DNA from: Flavobacterium sp. 90
GTDB lineage: Bacteria > Bacteroidota > Bacteroidia > Flavobacteriales > Flavobacteriaceae
Reading direction: 5' to 3'
DNA: 64,000 bases
Assembly: GCF_004339525.1 (NCBI RefSeq)
Contig: NZ_SMGE01000001.1
Span: 744,001 to 808,000, forward strand
This document shows, in pieces, positions 8,666-17,819 of the stretch (its first letter is position 1; each line of letters opens with the position of its first letter). The notes under the pieces were generated by a model. The model did no database searches, was not told where the DNA came from, and saw only the letters and a list, made by a program, of their open reading frames with translations. The translations under genes were made by a program, and so were the position numbers.

Positions 8666-9397
8666 TTATTCCATAAAAATTGATTTACAATAAAAATTGA
8701 AATCAACTGTTTTGTGAGCGAGCATTTCGTCCTTTTTTAAATTCAGACTATAAAATCTGGCTGCTCTGTGCGAAACATCCTGTTCTTTTTCATTGGAATC
8801 ATTCACTAAGTCCATCTGAAATAACTTTCTTCTAAAATTGGGTTTGTTTATCTCGATGTTTAAAATTTCTTCATAAAGACGGATTACTTGTAGCAATGTG
8901 AACTTTTCCGGTAATAAATTAAATCCAATTGCACTGCTGCAAATATTTTTGCGCAATTCTTTTACACTATAATCTAAAATAGCTTTATGCTTATCATTCA
9001 AACCTGTAACTTCATGAATACTAATCCATTTTGCGTCATCTTTCAAGGTTTCATTCAGCATCTTTCCTCTTTTTACCAATGCATAATATCCAATTGAAAT
9101 ATCTTCCTGCAATGACGATTGAGACGAATAACCAAAAGCTTTTAGCTGTTTTAAAAAAAACTGATTACTGCCAATATATCGCTCCAAAATATTTTGAGCC
9201 GTACTTGACATCGTTTCGTTTTTCTTTATATAATCATTGGCCAGTCTCCAAGTTATATTTGCTTGATTTTCTTTTTGTTTTACCAGTAAAACTTTCAGGC
9301 TATCATCTTCAAAATTGAAAATAACACAATCAATTTCTACTATATTTCCGCTAGTTTGTCTGGCGGTTTTTCTAACTTTTTCATCCCCTTTTTCCAT
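8666..9397 (-). CDS. Nudix-fold transcriptional regulator (NrtR/AraR/XylR type)
   Basis: 243 residues. An N-terminal Nudix-fold domain (about 15-150; VEIDCVIFNFEDDSLKVLLV start) is followed by a winged-helix-like C-terminal domain (about 155-240; LLPEKFTLLQVIRLYEEIL, FRRKLFQMDLV). The Nudix box is degenerate: where GX5EX7REUXEEXGU is expected there is ETMSSTAQNILERYIG, lacking the catalytic glutamates. A sensor role is therefore more likely than hydrolysis. Members of this family regulate arabinose or xylose genes in Bacteroidota (for example AraR of Bacteroides). It follows the GH43 gene by 36 bp inside the pentose block and probably senses a pentose or its phosphate, giving the locus a second regulator besides LacI. 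Confidence 0.85.
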   Translation of the reverse strand: MEKGDEKVRKTARQTSGNIVEIDCVIFNFEDDSLKVLLVKQKENQANITWRLANDYIKKNETMSSTAQNILERYIGSNQFFLKQLKAFGYSSQSSLQEDISIGYYALVKRGKMLNETLKDDAKWISIHEVTGLNDKHKAILDYSVKELRKNICSSAIGFNLLPEKFTLLQVIRLYEEILNIEINKPNFRRKLFQMDLVNDSNEKEQDVSHRAARFYSLNLKKDEMLAHKTVDFNFYCKSIFME

Positions 9398-9434
9398 AGA
9401 AAATAAAATTTAACCCATTAATTTTTCGTCAGCT

Positions 9435-10469
9435 TTAATCAGTTGCTGTTTTAATATTGTAAGGATCTATTGTAACGATTGAACCATCTTCGAGATACTC
9501 TATTTTTGTCACTTTCATGCTTCGCAAATGTGTTATTCCTTTTGACAAACTTGAATCATGATAAAACAAGTACCAGTCTTCATCAACTTTACAAATAGAA
9601 TGATGTGAAGTCCAGCCTACAACAGGATTCAGGATTTTGCCCTGATAGGTAAATGGCCCATATGGATTATCGCCTATTGCGTAACAAATAAAATGAGTAT
9701 CGCCGGTAGAATATGAGAAATAATATTTTCCGTTATATTTATGAACCCAAGAGGCTTCAAAAAAACGTCTGTCATTATCTCCGGCTAATAAGATTTCCCC
9801 CTTTTCATCTAAAATTTTTATCTCTTTCGGATCTTCAGCAAGTTCTAACATATCATCAGTTAGTAAAGCTACAATTGGTCCTAAAGCGGGTTCATTACCA
9901 AGTGGTTCTTCATGATTCTGATCGTAAGTATTGTTTCGGTATTTCTGAAGTTGTCCTCCCCAAATACCTCCAAAATAAATATAATGTTTCCCGTCTGTAT
10001 CTTCAAAAACGGCAGGATCAATACTATAACTTCCTTTAATGGCTTCAGGTTGTGGTAAAAATGGACCAACAGGAGAATCGCTTACAGCAACTCCAATCTG
10101 AAAGATTCCATTTGGACGTTTGGCCGGGAAATACAAATAATATTTCCCGTTTTTAGTGGCTGCATCAGGAGCCCACATTTGTTTTTCTGCCCAAGCCACA
10201 TCATTTACATGCAAGGCTACACCATTATCTACAGCTTCAGAATTGATGTTTTCCATTGAAAACACATGATAATCTTCCATACCAAAATGATCTCCATTAT
10301 CATTAAAAGGAATACCGGCATCTATATCATGCGAAGGATAAATATAAATCTTACCATTAAATACGTGTGCCGATGGATCGGCGGTATAAATATGGGATAC
10401 CAAGGGTTGCGAAATTGCTTTTTTATTAATTTGATCGAAATTAATTTCTTCAATACTATCTTCTGGCAT
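9435..10469 (-). CDS. GH43 family glycosidase, cytoplasmic xylosidase/arabinofuranosidase
   Basis: 344 residues, a single five-bladed catalytic domain with no signal peptide, so intracellular action is expected. Catalytic residues are Asp31 (TADPSAHV), Asp151 (SIDPAVFE) and Glu238 (FFEASW). The family hydrolyses xylo-oligosaccharides or arabinosyl side groups. Its place 29 bp after the sugar symporter gene suggests it splits imported short xylosides or arabinoxylosides to monomers for xylA/xylB. Compared with the exported GH43 at 2394-4121 it lacks the C-terminal beta-sandwich, so the two are not recent duplicates. Confidence 0.9.
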   Translation of the reverse strand: MPEDSIEEINFDQINKKAISQPLVSHIYTADPSAHVFNGKIYIYPSHDIDAGIPFNDNGDHFGMEDYHVFSMENINSEAVDNGVALHVNDVAWAEKQMWAPDAATKNGKYYLYFPAKRPNGIFQIGVAVSDSPVGPFLPQPEAIKGSYSIDPAVFEDTDGKHYIYFGGIWGGQLQKYRNNTYDQNHEEPLGNEPALGPIVALLTDDMLELAEDPKEIKILDEKGEILLAGDNDRRFFEASWVHKYNGKYYFSYSTGDTHFICYAIGDNPYGPFTYQGKILNPVVGWTSHHSICKVDEDWYLFYHDSSLSKGITHLRSMKVTKIEYLEDGSIVTIDPYNIKTATD

Positions 10470-10498
10470 TAGTCGTGTTTTTGTTTTATATAAAATAA

Positions 10499-11932
10499 TT
10501 AAGTTCTCTTTTCTTTTAAATCTGCCTCTATTTGTACTTCCATATTTTTATCTATTTTGTAGAAAAATAATAGCACAACGCCTGTTAAAAAAGGGATTGC
10601 AGGAAAAATACTGACCAATAATTTGATTCCGTTTATAGCAAAATCAGTTTGGGTCAGGGAATTCGGTACGTAGTGAAAATAGCCCAAAAACAAGGTTGTC
10701 AAGGAACCTCCAATACTTAAACCTGCTTTTAAACCTACCATCATTGCCGAAAAAATAATTGCTGTAGCACGACGATTATTCAGCCACTCTGAATAATCAG
10801 CTACATCGGCAATCATTGCCCACAAAAGCGGAATTGTGATTCCGTAGAAAAATCCATGTAAAATCTGGGAGAAAAATATGAAGCCAATCGCTGTTGGCGG
10901 AAAGAAATAAAAGGCGAGAACAAATAAGGTCGAAATGAATAAAAACAAGCCGAATATATTTCTCTTGCCATATTTATCAGCCAGACTTTTCGACAAAGTA
11001 ATTCCGAAGATCATAAAGATGATTCCGCCTGCATTAAATAATCCAAAACCAGCAGAAACGGGATCATTCCCAAAATGATTCAATCCTATTTTTGACAACG
11101 TATCTAAAATTGGCTGTATAAAAACTGCCAACTGTTCTTTATTGACATAATTTTCAAAATAGTACACATAAGAACCTCCTTTCATTGATAAAGTAATGAA
11201 TACCAATGTTGTAAGACTTAACATAATCAACCACGGTTTGTTTTTCATTAAATCGCTTAGATCTTCTCGAACGCTTGATTTTTGTTCCGGTTTTGGAATA
11301 ATGCGCTCTTTTGTTGTTAAAAATGTGATAAGCAACATGATAGTACCAATAATAGCCAAAACGGTCATTACTTTTTCAATCCCTATGGCTTTGTCTCCAT
11401 TTCCGGCACTTTTAATAATTCCGAGCATAAAAACCTGAACGAAAAATTGTGCAAACATAACCGCCACAAAACGATACGACGACAGACTGTTTCTTTCTTT
11501 CATGTCGCCTGTAATTACTCCGCTTAAAGCGGAATAGGGCAAATTATTACTGGCATAAAAAAGTAGTAATAAAGTATAGGTTACAACGGCATAAATTACT
11601 TTTCCGTGATACGAGAAATTTGGTGTTGAAAAAGCCAACAATGCAATAATTCCCAGAGGTATCGCAGTTATTAAAATCCAAGGTCTGAATTTCCCCCATT
11701 TTGTAATAGTTCTGTCTGCCAGTACACCAATTATAGGATTAAAAACAAAAGCCGCCACTAATCCTACGACAAGCATAATAATGGAAGAATCCGTAGGCGA
11801 TAATCCATAAATATCTGTATAAAAATACGCCAGGTACGTCATCAAAGTCTGGAAAACTAAATTTGCAGCAAGATCTCCTAAGCTATATCCGATTTTTTCT
11901 TTAATGGATAGTTTTTGTGAAATGTAATTCAT
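10499..11932 (-). CDS. GPH-family (MelB/XynT-like) sugar:cation symporter
   Basis: 477 residues with about 12 hydrophobic membrane segments. The N-terminus (KIGYSLGDLAANLVFQ, YLAYFYTDIYGLS) is typical of the glycoside-pentoside-hexuronide MFS subfamily, as is the loop RTITKWGKFRPWIL. Family members import melibiose, xylosides or hexuronides with Na+ or H+. In this context xylose, xylo-oligosaccharides or aldouronates are the likely cargo across the inner membrane. It is the first gene of an apparent transcript running through GH43, Nudix regulator, xylB, xylA and tal. Two LacI-type operators lie 90 and 171 bp before its start. Confidence 0.92.
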   Translation of the reverse strand: MNYISQKLSIKEKIGYSLGDLAANLVFQTLMTYLAYFYTDIYGLSPTDSSIIMLVVGLVAAFVFNPIIGVLADRTITKWGKFRPWILITAIPLGIIALLAFSTPNFSYHGKVIYAVVTYTLLLLFYASNNLPYSALSGVITGDMKERNSLSSYRFVAVMFAQFFVQVFMLGIIKSAGNGDKAIGIEKVMTVLAIIGTIMLLITFLTTKERIIPKPEQKSSVREDLSDLMKNKPWLIMLSLTTLVFITLSMKGGSYVYYFENYVNKEQLAVFIQPILDTLSKIGLNHFGNDPVSAGFGLFNAGGIIFMIFGITLSKSLADKYGKRNIFGLFLFISTLFVLAFYFFPPTAIGFIFFSQILHGFFYGITIPLLWAMIADVADYSEWLNNRRATAIIFSAMMVGLKAGLSIGGSLTTLFLGYFHYVPNSLTQTDFAINGIKLLVSIFPAIPFLTGVVLLFFYKIDKNMEVQIEADLKEKRT

Positions 11933-12021
11933 TATTTATGTGGTTAATTTGGTTCGAAATCAGATTTTATTTCTCTCAGATTTCGTTTGGTTTTTTGGTT
12001 TCGTAAAACAAACAATTAATA

Positions 12022-12037
12022 AAACAATCGGTTGTGT
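12022..12037. promoter_or_regulatory. Putative LacI-family operator 3
   Basis: AAACAATCGGTTGTGT, 90 bp upstream of the symporter start; it shares ACAATCGGTTGT with operator 1. Confidence 0.65.
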
Positions 12038-12102
12038 AAAATTATATAAAAAAACAGAATTAGCAAGTTCACTTTGTATTATTTCATAATATAAAACAAA
12101 AA

Positions 12103-12118
12103 GCACATTCGGTTGTGT
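12103..12118. promoter_or_regulatory. Putative LacI-family operator 4
   Basis: GCACATTCGGTTGTGT, 81 bp from operator 3 between the xylanase stop and the symporter start. The right half is identical to operator 3. The paired spacing suggests cooperative binding. Confidence 0.6.
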
Positions 12119-12152
12119 AATTTTCAATAAAGAAGTTTTTTAAGCGAAATTT

Positions 12153-13268
12153 TTATTGTTTTGTTTCTTTTAATTCAATTACACTGTTATACGCTTTTTT
12201 ATGCTTTAAGTCTTTATCAAATAACAATGGGTAATTTGTTCTACCTTTTATAGGCCAGTCATTTAACCAGGATTGTCCATCATGAACTCCCCAAAATGTT
12301 ACGCGGCTAATTTTATCTTTATGCTTCAAAAACAATTTAAAAATCGACGCATAACGATCCGCCAATTTAACCTGTACAGAATCCGGAAGAGATTTAGGAT
12401 AAGGATTCATTTTTGCATTCGATTCAAAATTCTGATTTACATCTGCGCCATTCAAATTATGTGGATCTGGAAGTACAGAAATATCAAGTTCGGTAAAAGC
12501 GACTTTAACGCCAACGGCAGAATATTCCAAGATACTTTTCTCAATTTCTTCTAATGCCGGATGATTTAATTTCCAATGCGCCTGAATTCCCACACCATCA
12601 ATTTTTCCTCCCGCTGCTTTAATCTTTTTTATTAAAGCAATATTTCCCGCTCTTTTTGCCGGCGCTTCATTATTATAATCGTTATAATACAAATCAACTT
12701 TTGGGTCAGCCGCTGCAGCCCATTTAAAAGCATCTACAAGATAGCTTTCTCCAAGCGTATTTAAAAATATCGATTTTCTTAAAGTTCCATCTTCGTTCAG
12801 CGCTTCATTGACCACATCCCAGGAATCAACTCTGCCTTTGTATTTTGAAACAATTGTCGTGATATGATCTTTCATAAAGGCTTTCATTTCTGTACTGTCT
12901 TTAATTTTTTGCATCCACGGCGCCAATTGGCTGTGCCAAATTAAAGTGTGACCATGAATAAACATCTTGTTTTTTTCGCCATAAGCAATAAATTTATCCG
13001 TCAGAGTAAAATCATATTTGTCTTTGAAAGGATGCACAAACATCGATTTCATGATATTTTCAGCCGTTATTGCATTAAATTCCTTTTTTATTAATGAATC
13101 TTCTTTGGCGTTTTTTTCTTCAATTTGATCTGCACTCAAAGCTGTTCCTATATAAAAATCATTTTTATAACTGTCTTTTAAAGAAACGGCACTTTTTTCT
13201 TTTTTCACATTACAGCTGCTTAAAATCACAAGGGACAAGAGCGGTAAATAGCGATTAATTAATCTCAT
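12153..13268 (-). CDS. GH10 endo-1,4-beta-xylanase lipoprotein
   Basis: 371 residues. The N-terminus (MRLINRYLPLLSLVILSSC, lipobox Cys19) marks a lipoprotein, probably on the outer membrane. The GH10 barrel follows, with IHGHTLIWHSQ at 104-114, acid/base Glu155 in DVVNEAL and nucleophile Glu260 in AFTELDIS. It cuts the xylan backbone internally and releases oligomers. It is the last gene of the unit running from the alpha-glucuronidase through the SDR and uxuA genes. The operator pair downstream controls the next unit rather than this gene. Confidence 0.95.
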   Translation of the reverse strand: MRLINRYLPLLSLVILSSCNVKKEKSAVSLKDSYKNDFYIGTALSADQIEEKNAKEDSLIKKEFNAITAENIMKSMFVHPFKDKYDFTLTDKFIAYGEKNKMFIHGHTLIWHSQLAPWMQKIKDSTEMKAFMKDHITTIVSKYKGRVDSWDVVNEALNEDGTLRKSIFLNTLGESYLVDAFKWAAAADPKVDLYYNDYNNEAPAKRAGNIALIKKIKAAGGKIDGVGIQAHWKLNHPALEEIEKSILEYSAVGVKVAFTELDISVLPDPHNLNGADVNQNFESNAKMNPYPKSLPDSVQVKLADRYASIFKLFLKHKDKISRVTFWGVHDGQSWLNDWPIKGRTNYPLLFDKDLKHKKAYNSVIELKETKQ

Positions 13269-13348
13269 TTTTTTTGGTTTAAGGTTAATAGTTAATTTTA
13301 TTTTTGAGTTTTAAAATTTCAAAAAAATATTGTTTTAAAGTTTATCTG

Positions 13349-14518
13349 TTATGAAAGTTTATAAGCAATTCCCATCTCCAAGCCTCTTAGTTCCGCAAGA
13401 CCTTTTAATCTTCCTGTTAAAGAATATCCGGGATAAGTTTCTTTTTCTTCGTCAACGGCATGCAAAAAACCGTGATCGGGACGCATTGGTAAACTTACTT
13501 TTCTGGAATTCATTAGTAAAAGAATTTTTTCTACAATACTTTCCATTTTTGCATCGCCTTTCAAATGCTCTGATTCTCTGAAAATAGTTTCGCTTTCGCG
13601 GAAGGTATTTCGAAGATGCAAAAAGTGAATCCTGTCTCCCCAATCGTCCATAATTCTTTCCAGATTATTTTTCGGATCTGCTCCTAACGAACCAGTGCAA
13701 TAACATAATCCATTCGAATCTAGAGGAACCGCAAGCAATATTTGTTTAATATCTTCTTCGGTAGAAACAATTCTGGGCAAACCTAAAACCGAAAATGGCG
13801 GATCATCAGGATGTATCGCTAATTTAGAATCACATTCAGCAGCTACGGGAGCTACTTCTGATAAAAAATAAATCAGATTTTCTCTCAATTTTTCATTAGT
13901 AATTTCAGCGTAATTATCTAATAGTGACAGAATTTCTTCGGCTGTAAAGCTAGTTTTACTGCCCGGTAATCCTAATAACACATTTTTAAAAAGCAATTCT
14001 TTTTCTTCTTTAGACAGTTTATTCCCAAATTGCAATGCTTTTTCTTTTTCACTTTCAGAATAATCATTTTCTGAATTGGGTCTTTTTAATAAAAAAACAT
14101 CGAAATAAGTAAAGGCATCCTGATTATACAACAATGCTTTGCTTCCGTCTTCATTGACAAAATTATGATCTGTTCGAACCCAGTCTAAAACTGGCATAAA
14201 ATTATAAGTGATAATTTTAATACCACATGCTGAAAGATTTTTGATACTAATTTTATAGTTTTCAATGAATTGCAAATAATTTCCGGTAGCACGTTTTATT
14301 TCTTCATGAACAGGCAAACTTTCTACAACCAACCACTCTAATCCGTCTTCGATAATCATTTGCTTTCTTTCTCTAATATCATCGATTGTCCAGACTTCTC
14401 CAACAGGAATTTGATGCAAAGCCGTTGCAATTCCTGTGGCTCCGGCTTGCTTGATATCTTTTAAAGTGACGTTATCCTGAGGACCAAACCAGCGCATGGT
14501 TTGCTGCATTTTTATCAT
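13349..14518 (-). CDS. uxuA: Mannonate dehydratase
   Basis: 389 residues, normal for UxuA. Signature and metal-binding stretches are TMRWFGP near the N-terminus, LAIHPDDPPFSVLGLPRI, LCYCTGSLG (metal Cys) and IHFLHLRN (metal His). It dehydrates D-mannonate to 2-keto-3-deoxygluconate in the cytoplasm, a step in glucuronate breakdown. With the alpha-glucuronidase two genes upstream, the substrate source is the methyl-glucuronic or glucuronic acid side chain of xylan. The partner reductase is probably the adjacent SDR gene. A uronate isomerase gene is not in the window. Confidence 0.96.
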   Translation of the reverse strand: MIKMQQTMRWFGPQDNVTLKDIKQAGATGIATALHQIPVGEVWTIDDIRERKQMIIEDGLEWLVVESLPVHEEIKRATGNYLQFIENYKISIKNLSACGIKIITYNFMPVLDWVRTDHNFVNEDGSKALLYNQDAFTYFDVFLLKRPNSENDYSESEKEKALQFGNKLSKEEKELLFKNVLLGLPGSKTSFTAEEILSLLDNYAEITNEKLRENLIYFLSEVAPVAAECDSKLAIHPDDPPFSVLGLPRIVSTEEDIKQILLAVPLDSNGLCYCTGSLGADPKNNLERIMDDWGDRIHFLHLRNTFRESETIFRESEHLKGDAKMESIVEKILLLMNSRKVSLPMRPDHGFLHAVDEEKETYPGYSLTGRLKGLAELRGLEMGIAYKLS

Positions 14519-14540
14519 ACTAAACTACTATTAGAATTAT

Positions 14541-14690
14541 TTAAACATAGGACGCAGATGATACGGATTTACAAAAGTAAAACGCGGATTAAAGAGATTT
14601 TTTTTAATAGTAGATGAAAAATCCGTTTTTTTCCGTGTCTTCGCGATAGCGAATCCGTTTAATCCGCGTTCCTCTATAGGCAATTTAAGT
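14541..14690. repeat. ACGCGGATT-type dispersed repeat, copy 1
   Basis: The gap between uxuA and the SDR gene holds GGACGCAGATGATACGGATT, then ACGCGGATTAAAGAGATT, a T-rich centre, CCGTGTCTTCGCGATAGCGA and ATCCGCGTT. The outer parts are inverted with respect to each other. A related copy lies at 15505-15634 on the other side of the SDR gene. Confidence 0.65.
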
Positions 14691-14744
14691 TAGCAACTAT
14701 TTACATCCAGCTAAAGCTGAACGCTATTCATTTATTCTTTTGAT

Positions 14745-15482
14745 TTAAAAACCAATACTGTTTCCTCCATCAACTGGCAAAATGGTTCCGGTTGTATATT
14801 TTGATTCGCTCAAAGCGAAATAAAAAACGGCATCTGCAATATCTGATGGCTCTCCTAAAACACCCATCGGCGTTCTTGAAAGTACTTTGTTTTTTCTTTC
14901 CGGATCACTGTCCAAAGCTTTTGCTGACATTTTTGTTTTAATAAAACCCGGCGCGACACAGTTTACTCTGATTCCAAATGGAGCCAACTCTACCGCCATT
15001 GCACGAGTCATAGATTCTATCGCGCCTTTACTGGCAGAATATGCGATTACTTTCGGAATTCCGTATTGTGAAGCCATTGAACTAATATTAATAATACTTC
15101 CTCCTCCGTTTTCTTTCATGTTTTTTACAACGGCTTTACTAACTGCAAAAACGCTTAATAAATTGGTATGAATTATGGATAGAAAATCTTCATCGGTAAC
15201 CTCTAAAAATTCCTTTTTCATGTTGACTCCTGCATTATTTACCAAAATATCAATCGGATTTTCTTTGGTCAGATTGTCAATCATTTCTGCAATTCCATCA
15301 ATATTATTAAGATCAAAAAGTACAGGAATTGCATTTGGTCCAATTTCTTTGCAAGCGTCTTCTGTTTTTTCTTTTGTCCTTCCAATTATGTAGGTTTTGA
15401 TTCCGTTATCACATAATTTTTTCGCTGTTGCAAAACCCAAACCCGAATTTCCTCCGGTTACAATTGCCGTTTTTGTGCTCAT
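14745..15482 (-). CDS. SDR oxidoreductase, probable D-mannonate oxidoreductase
   Basis: 245-residue classical short-chain dehydrogenase. The cofactor motif is TGGNSGLG at 9-16, the structural motif NNAG at 82-85, and the catalytic set Ser134 or Ser135, Tyr148 and Lys152 (YSASK). The C-terminal DGGNSIGF ending is usual for the family. It resembles KduD/gluconate 5-dehydrogenase-like enzymes. Next to uxuA and in place of a classical uxuB, reduction of fructuronate to mannonate is the most economical role, but that is inference from neighbours. It is flanked on both sides by copies of the same dispersed repeat, which could reflect insertion or reshuffling of this gene. Confidence 0.85.
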   Translation of the reverse strand: MSTKTAIVTGGNSGLGFATAKKLCDNGIKTYIIGRTKEKTEDACKEIGPNAIPVLFDLNNIDGIAEMIDNLTKENPIDILVNNAGVNMKKEFLEVTDEDFLSIIHTNLLSVFAVSKAVVKNMKENGGGSIINISSMASQYGIPKVIAYSASKGAIESMTRAMAVELAPFGIRVNCVAPGFIKTKMSAKALDSDPERKNKVLSRTPMGVLGEPSDIADAVFYFALSESKYTTGTILPVDGGNSIGF

Positions 15483-15504
15483 GTTTTTTAAAATATATTT
15501 ATTG

Positions 15505-15634
15505 GACGCGGATTACACTGATTCGCTATCGCGAAAACGCTGATTTACACGGATTTTTTTTTATTTTTTTATTGGAAAAAATGCGTTTTTTCCGTGTCTT
15601 CACGATAGCGAATCTGTCTCATCTGCGTTACAAT
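15505..15634. repeat. ACGCGGATT-type dispersed repeat, copy 2
   Basis: GGACGCGGATTACACTGATTCGCTATCGCGAAAA-like start (to be read in pieces), T-rich centre, CCGTGTCTTCACGATAGCGA and a CATCTGCGTTAC end. It is the same family as 14541-14690, between the SDR and alpha-glucuronidase genes. Confidence 0.65.
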
Positions 15635-15653
15635 TACTCAATAATTCATTTAC

Positions 15654-17819
15654 CTATCCATTTCCCGGTGCAAAAGGAAATTTTAATGATTCGAAATATT
15701 CCAAAGACTGTTTTGGTTTCTCTACTCCAACCGGTAATTCTTTACCCGAATATTGCTGAAAGTAAAGTAAACAAGCATCTCGCCACCATTTAGCTTCTTT
15801 GTACTGAATTTCTAACAACATTTCAACTTCTTTAAAACGTTCGTTGTCAACATATTTTATAGTTTTATCCCAGGTATTCTGCATTTCTTTCACCTGATTT
15901 ACGCCTTCCTGATATTTTAAAGCCAGACCATTCCAAAGTGTTTGTCCATTTTTTAGTTTATAATCCCAGGAAACGTGATGAAACCACAATAAATCTTTCT
16001 CAGGGCAAGTTTCTAAATTCGAAAAAAGTTTTTCTATTTCCGGTGCGTATTGTGCTGTGGCATTAGTTCCTGTTTTAGAACGGTCGAAACCTATTCCGTT
16101 TTTATCCGCTTTGTGATAATACACGGGATTCCATTCCGGTCTTGATAAATTAGAAACCCACGGACCCGGACCATAATGATGTCCTGTATCCATAATGTGA
16201 TGCAAACCCAAAGGCGTCATGTAATTTACAACTGCCTCTCTTGATTCAATCATCATCGCTTTAACCGGTTTTATGAAGTTTTCATCGTTCGAAAATGTAC
16301 ACCTCAGCCATTCATCAGCAATAGTTTCAGAGTCTAAATAAGGATTCCATGCCAGTCTTCCAAAGCCATACCAATTTGCTTGTGCAAAAGGATGTCCGGT
16401 CCAGTTTAGGTCATTTCCGATATTTGAAACACCTGCAATTCCGGTAAGTTTTGTGTGACTCAAAGAACCATCGACTACTTTGGCAACTGTAGTACCTTTT
16501 CCTTTTTGATACGTGTCAGATTCTAAAACTTCCTGAAATAATTTGGGCAAATAAACCAAATGAGTACTAAAACCCAGATATTCCTGTGTTATCTGAAACT
16601 CCATCATTAAAGGTGTTTTTGGCATCGCGCCAAACATGGGATGAAAAGGTTCGCGAGGCTGAAAATCGATTGGACCATTTTTTACCTGAACAATCACGTT
16701 TTCTCTAAATTTTCCGTCGTAAGGCACAAATTCGGCATAAGCTTGTTTTGCACGATCATTAACATCATGTTCTGAATACACAAATGCACGCCACATAATT
16801 ATGCCACCAAAAGGCGCTACAGCATCAGCCAGCATATTGGCTCCATCAACGTGATCTCTTCCGTAATTTTGTGGTCCCGGCTGACCTTCTGAATTTGCTT
16901 TGACCAAAAAACCTCCAAAATCAGGAATTTCTTTGTAAATTTCAGCTGCTTTATTTTTCCACCATTTTATTACTTCAGCATCTTTTGGATCTGCAGTTTT
17001 TAAACCTCCAATTTCAATTGGTGCCGAAAATCTTGCCGTTAAATATACTTTTATTCCGTATGGTCGGAATACATTAGCCAAAGCTTGAACTTTCTCTAAA
17101 TATTGAGGCGTTAAGATTAAGGCATTTGCATTTACATTGGTCAAAACAGTTCCGTTAATTCCAATTGATGCATTGGCTCTGGCGTAATCAATATAACGCT
17201 GATCTATAAAATCAGGTAATTTTTGCCAATTCCACAAAGAGAATCCGGCGTAACCACGTTCAACGGTTCTATCCAGATTATCCCAATGATTTAGAATTCT
17301 AATGTTTGTTTTTGGTGCATCAACAATATTTAATTTTTTAATCGACTTATTGGTTTGAATCAATCTTAAAAAATTATAAACGCCGTATAAAACTCCAATG
17401 TCTTTTTTACCGGTGATCAAAATGTGCTTTTTATTTTTTACGGAAATCGATTTAATTATAAAACCTTCTTCATTGATCTGATCAAAACTTCCAATTTCTT
17501 TTTGAATTTCTGAACCCAGCGATTCTTTCGAAGCAATAATAATCGTATTATCTCCCGCAGTTATTGGCTTATTTCCGAATTTCTTTCCTAACATCTCATT
17601 CAAACCTAATTGTAATTCAGCAAAGGCAATTTTTATAGTTTCAGAATTTCCTAAAGAAACAATATCCTGAATATTGGAAAGATATTCTGCTTTCAGATTA
17701 TCATTAGTAATCTTATTGTATTGCAACCATAATTTATAATCTTTTTGAGCCGATACAGAACAGCAAACTGCAAAAAAAAGTAGAATCGATCTGAAAAAAG
17801 TCCTTTTTGTATGCGTCAT
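15654..17819 (-). CDS. aguA: GH67 alpha-glucuronidase
   Basis: 721 residues, the normal length for GH67, with a signal peptide (residues 8-24, SVSAQ cleavage region), so it acts outside the cytoplasm. Family signatures are LNHWDNLDRTVERGYAGFSLW, the substrate-site stretch DFGGFLVKANSEGQPGP with its Glu, MWRAFVYS, FQPREPFHPMFG and MEFQITQEYLG, followed by the GH67 C-terminal helical domain (HHYGPGPWV, FHHVSWDYKL). It removes (4-O-methyl-)glucuronic acid from the non-reducing end of aldouronic acids made by GH10 xylanase. It heads the unit aguA-SDR-uxuA-xylanase. A LacI-type operator lies 117 bp before its ATG. Confidence 0.95.
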   Translation of the reverse strand: MTHTKRTFFRSILLFFAVCCSVSAQKDYKLWLQYNKITNDNLKAEYLSNIQDIVSLGNSETIKIAFAELQLGLNEMLGKKFGNKPITAGDNTIIIASKESLGSEIQKEIGSFDQINEEGFIIKSISVKNKKHILITGKKDIGVLYGVYNFLRLIQTNKSIKKLNIVDAPKTNIRILNHWDNLDRTVERGYAGFSLWNWQKLPDFIDQRYIDYARANASIGINGTVLTNVNANALILTPQYLEKVQALANVFRPYGIKVYLTARFSAPIEIGGLKTADPKDAEVIKWWKNKAAEIYKEIPDFGGFLVKANSEGQPGPQNYGRDHVDGANMLADAVAPFGGIIMWRAFVYSEHDVNDRAKQAYAEFVPYDGKFRENVIVQVKNGPIDFQPREPFHPMFGAMPKTPLMMEFQITQEYLGFSTHLVYLPKLFQEVLESDTYQKGKGTTVAKVVDGSLSHTKLTGIAGVSNIGNDLNWTGHPFAQANWYGFGRLAWNPYLDSETIADEWLRCTFSNDENFIKPVKAMMIESREAVVNYMTPLGLHHIMDTGHHYGPGPWVSNLSRPEWNPVYYHKADKNGIGFDRSKTGTNATAQYAPEIEKLFSNLETCPEKDLLWFHHVSWDYKLKNGQTLWNGLALKYQEGVNQVKEMQNTWDKTIKYVDNERFKEVEMLLEIQYKEAKWWRDACLLYFQQYSGKELPVGVEKPKQSLEYFESLKFPFAPGNG

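Noticed and set aside
9713..10039. Plus-strand 108-codon frame opposite the cytoplasmic GH43 gene
   Set aside because: It is a shadow of GH43 coding sequence on the other strand with no recognisable domain.
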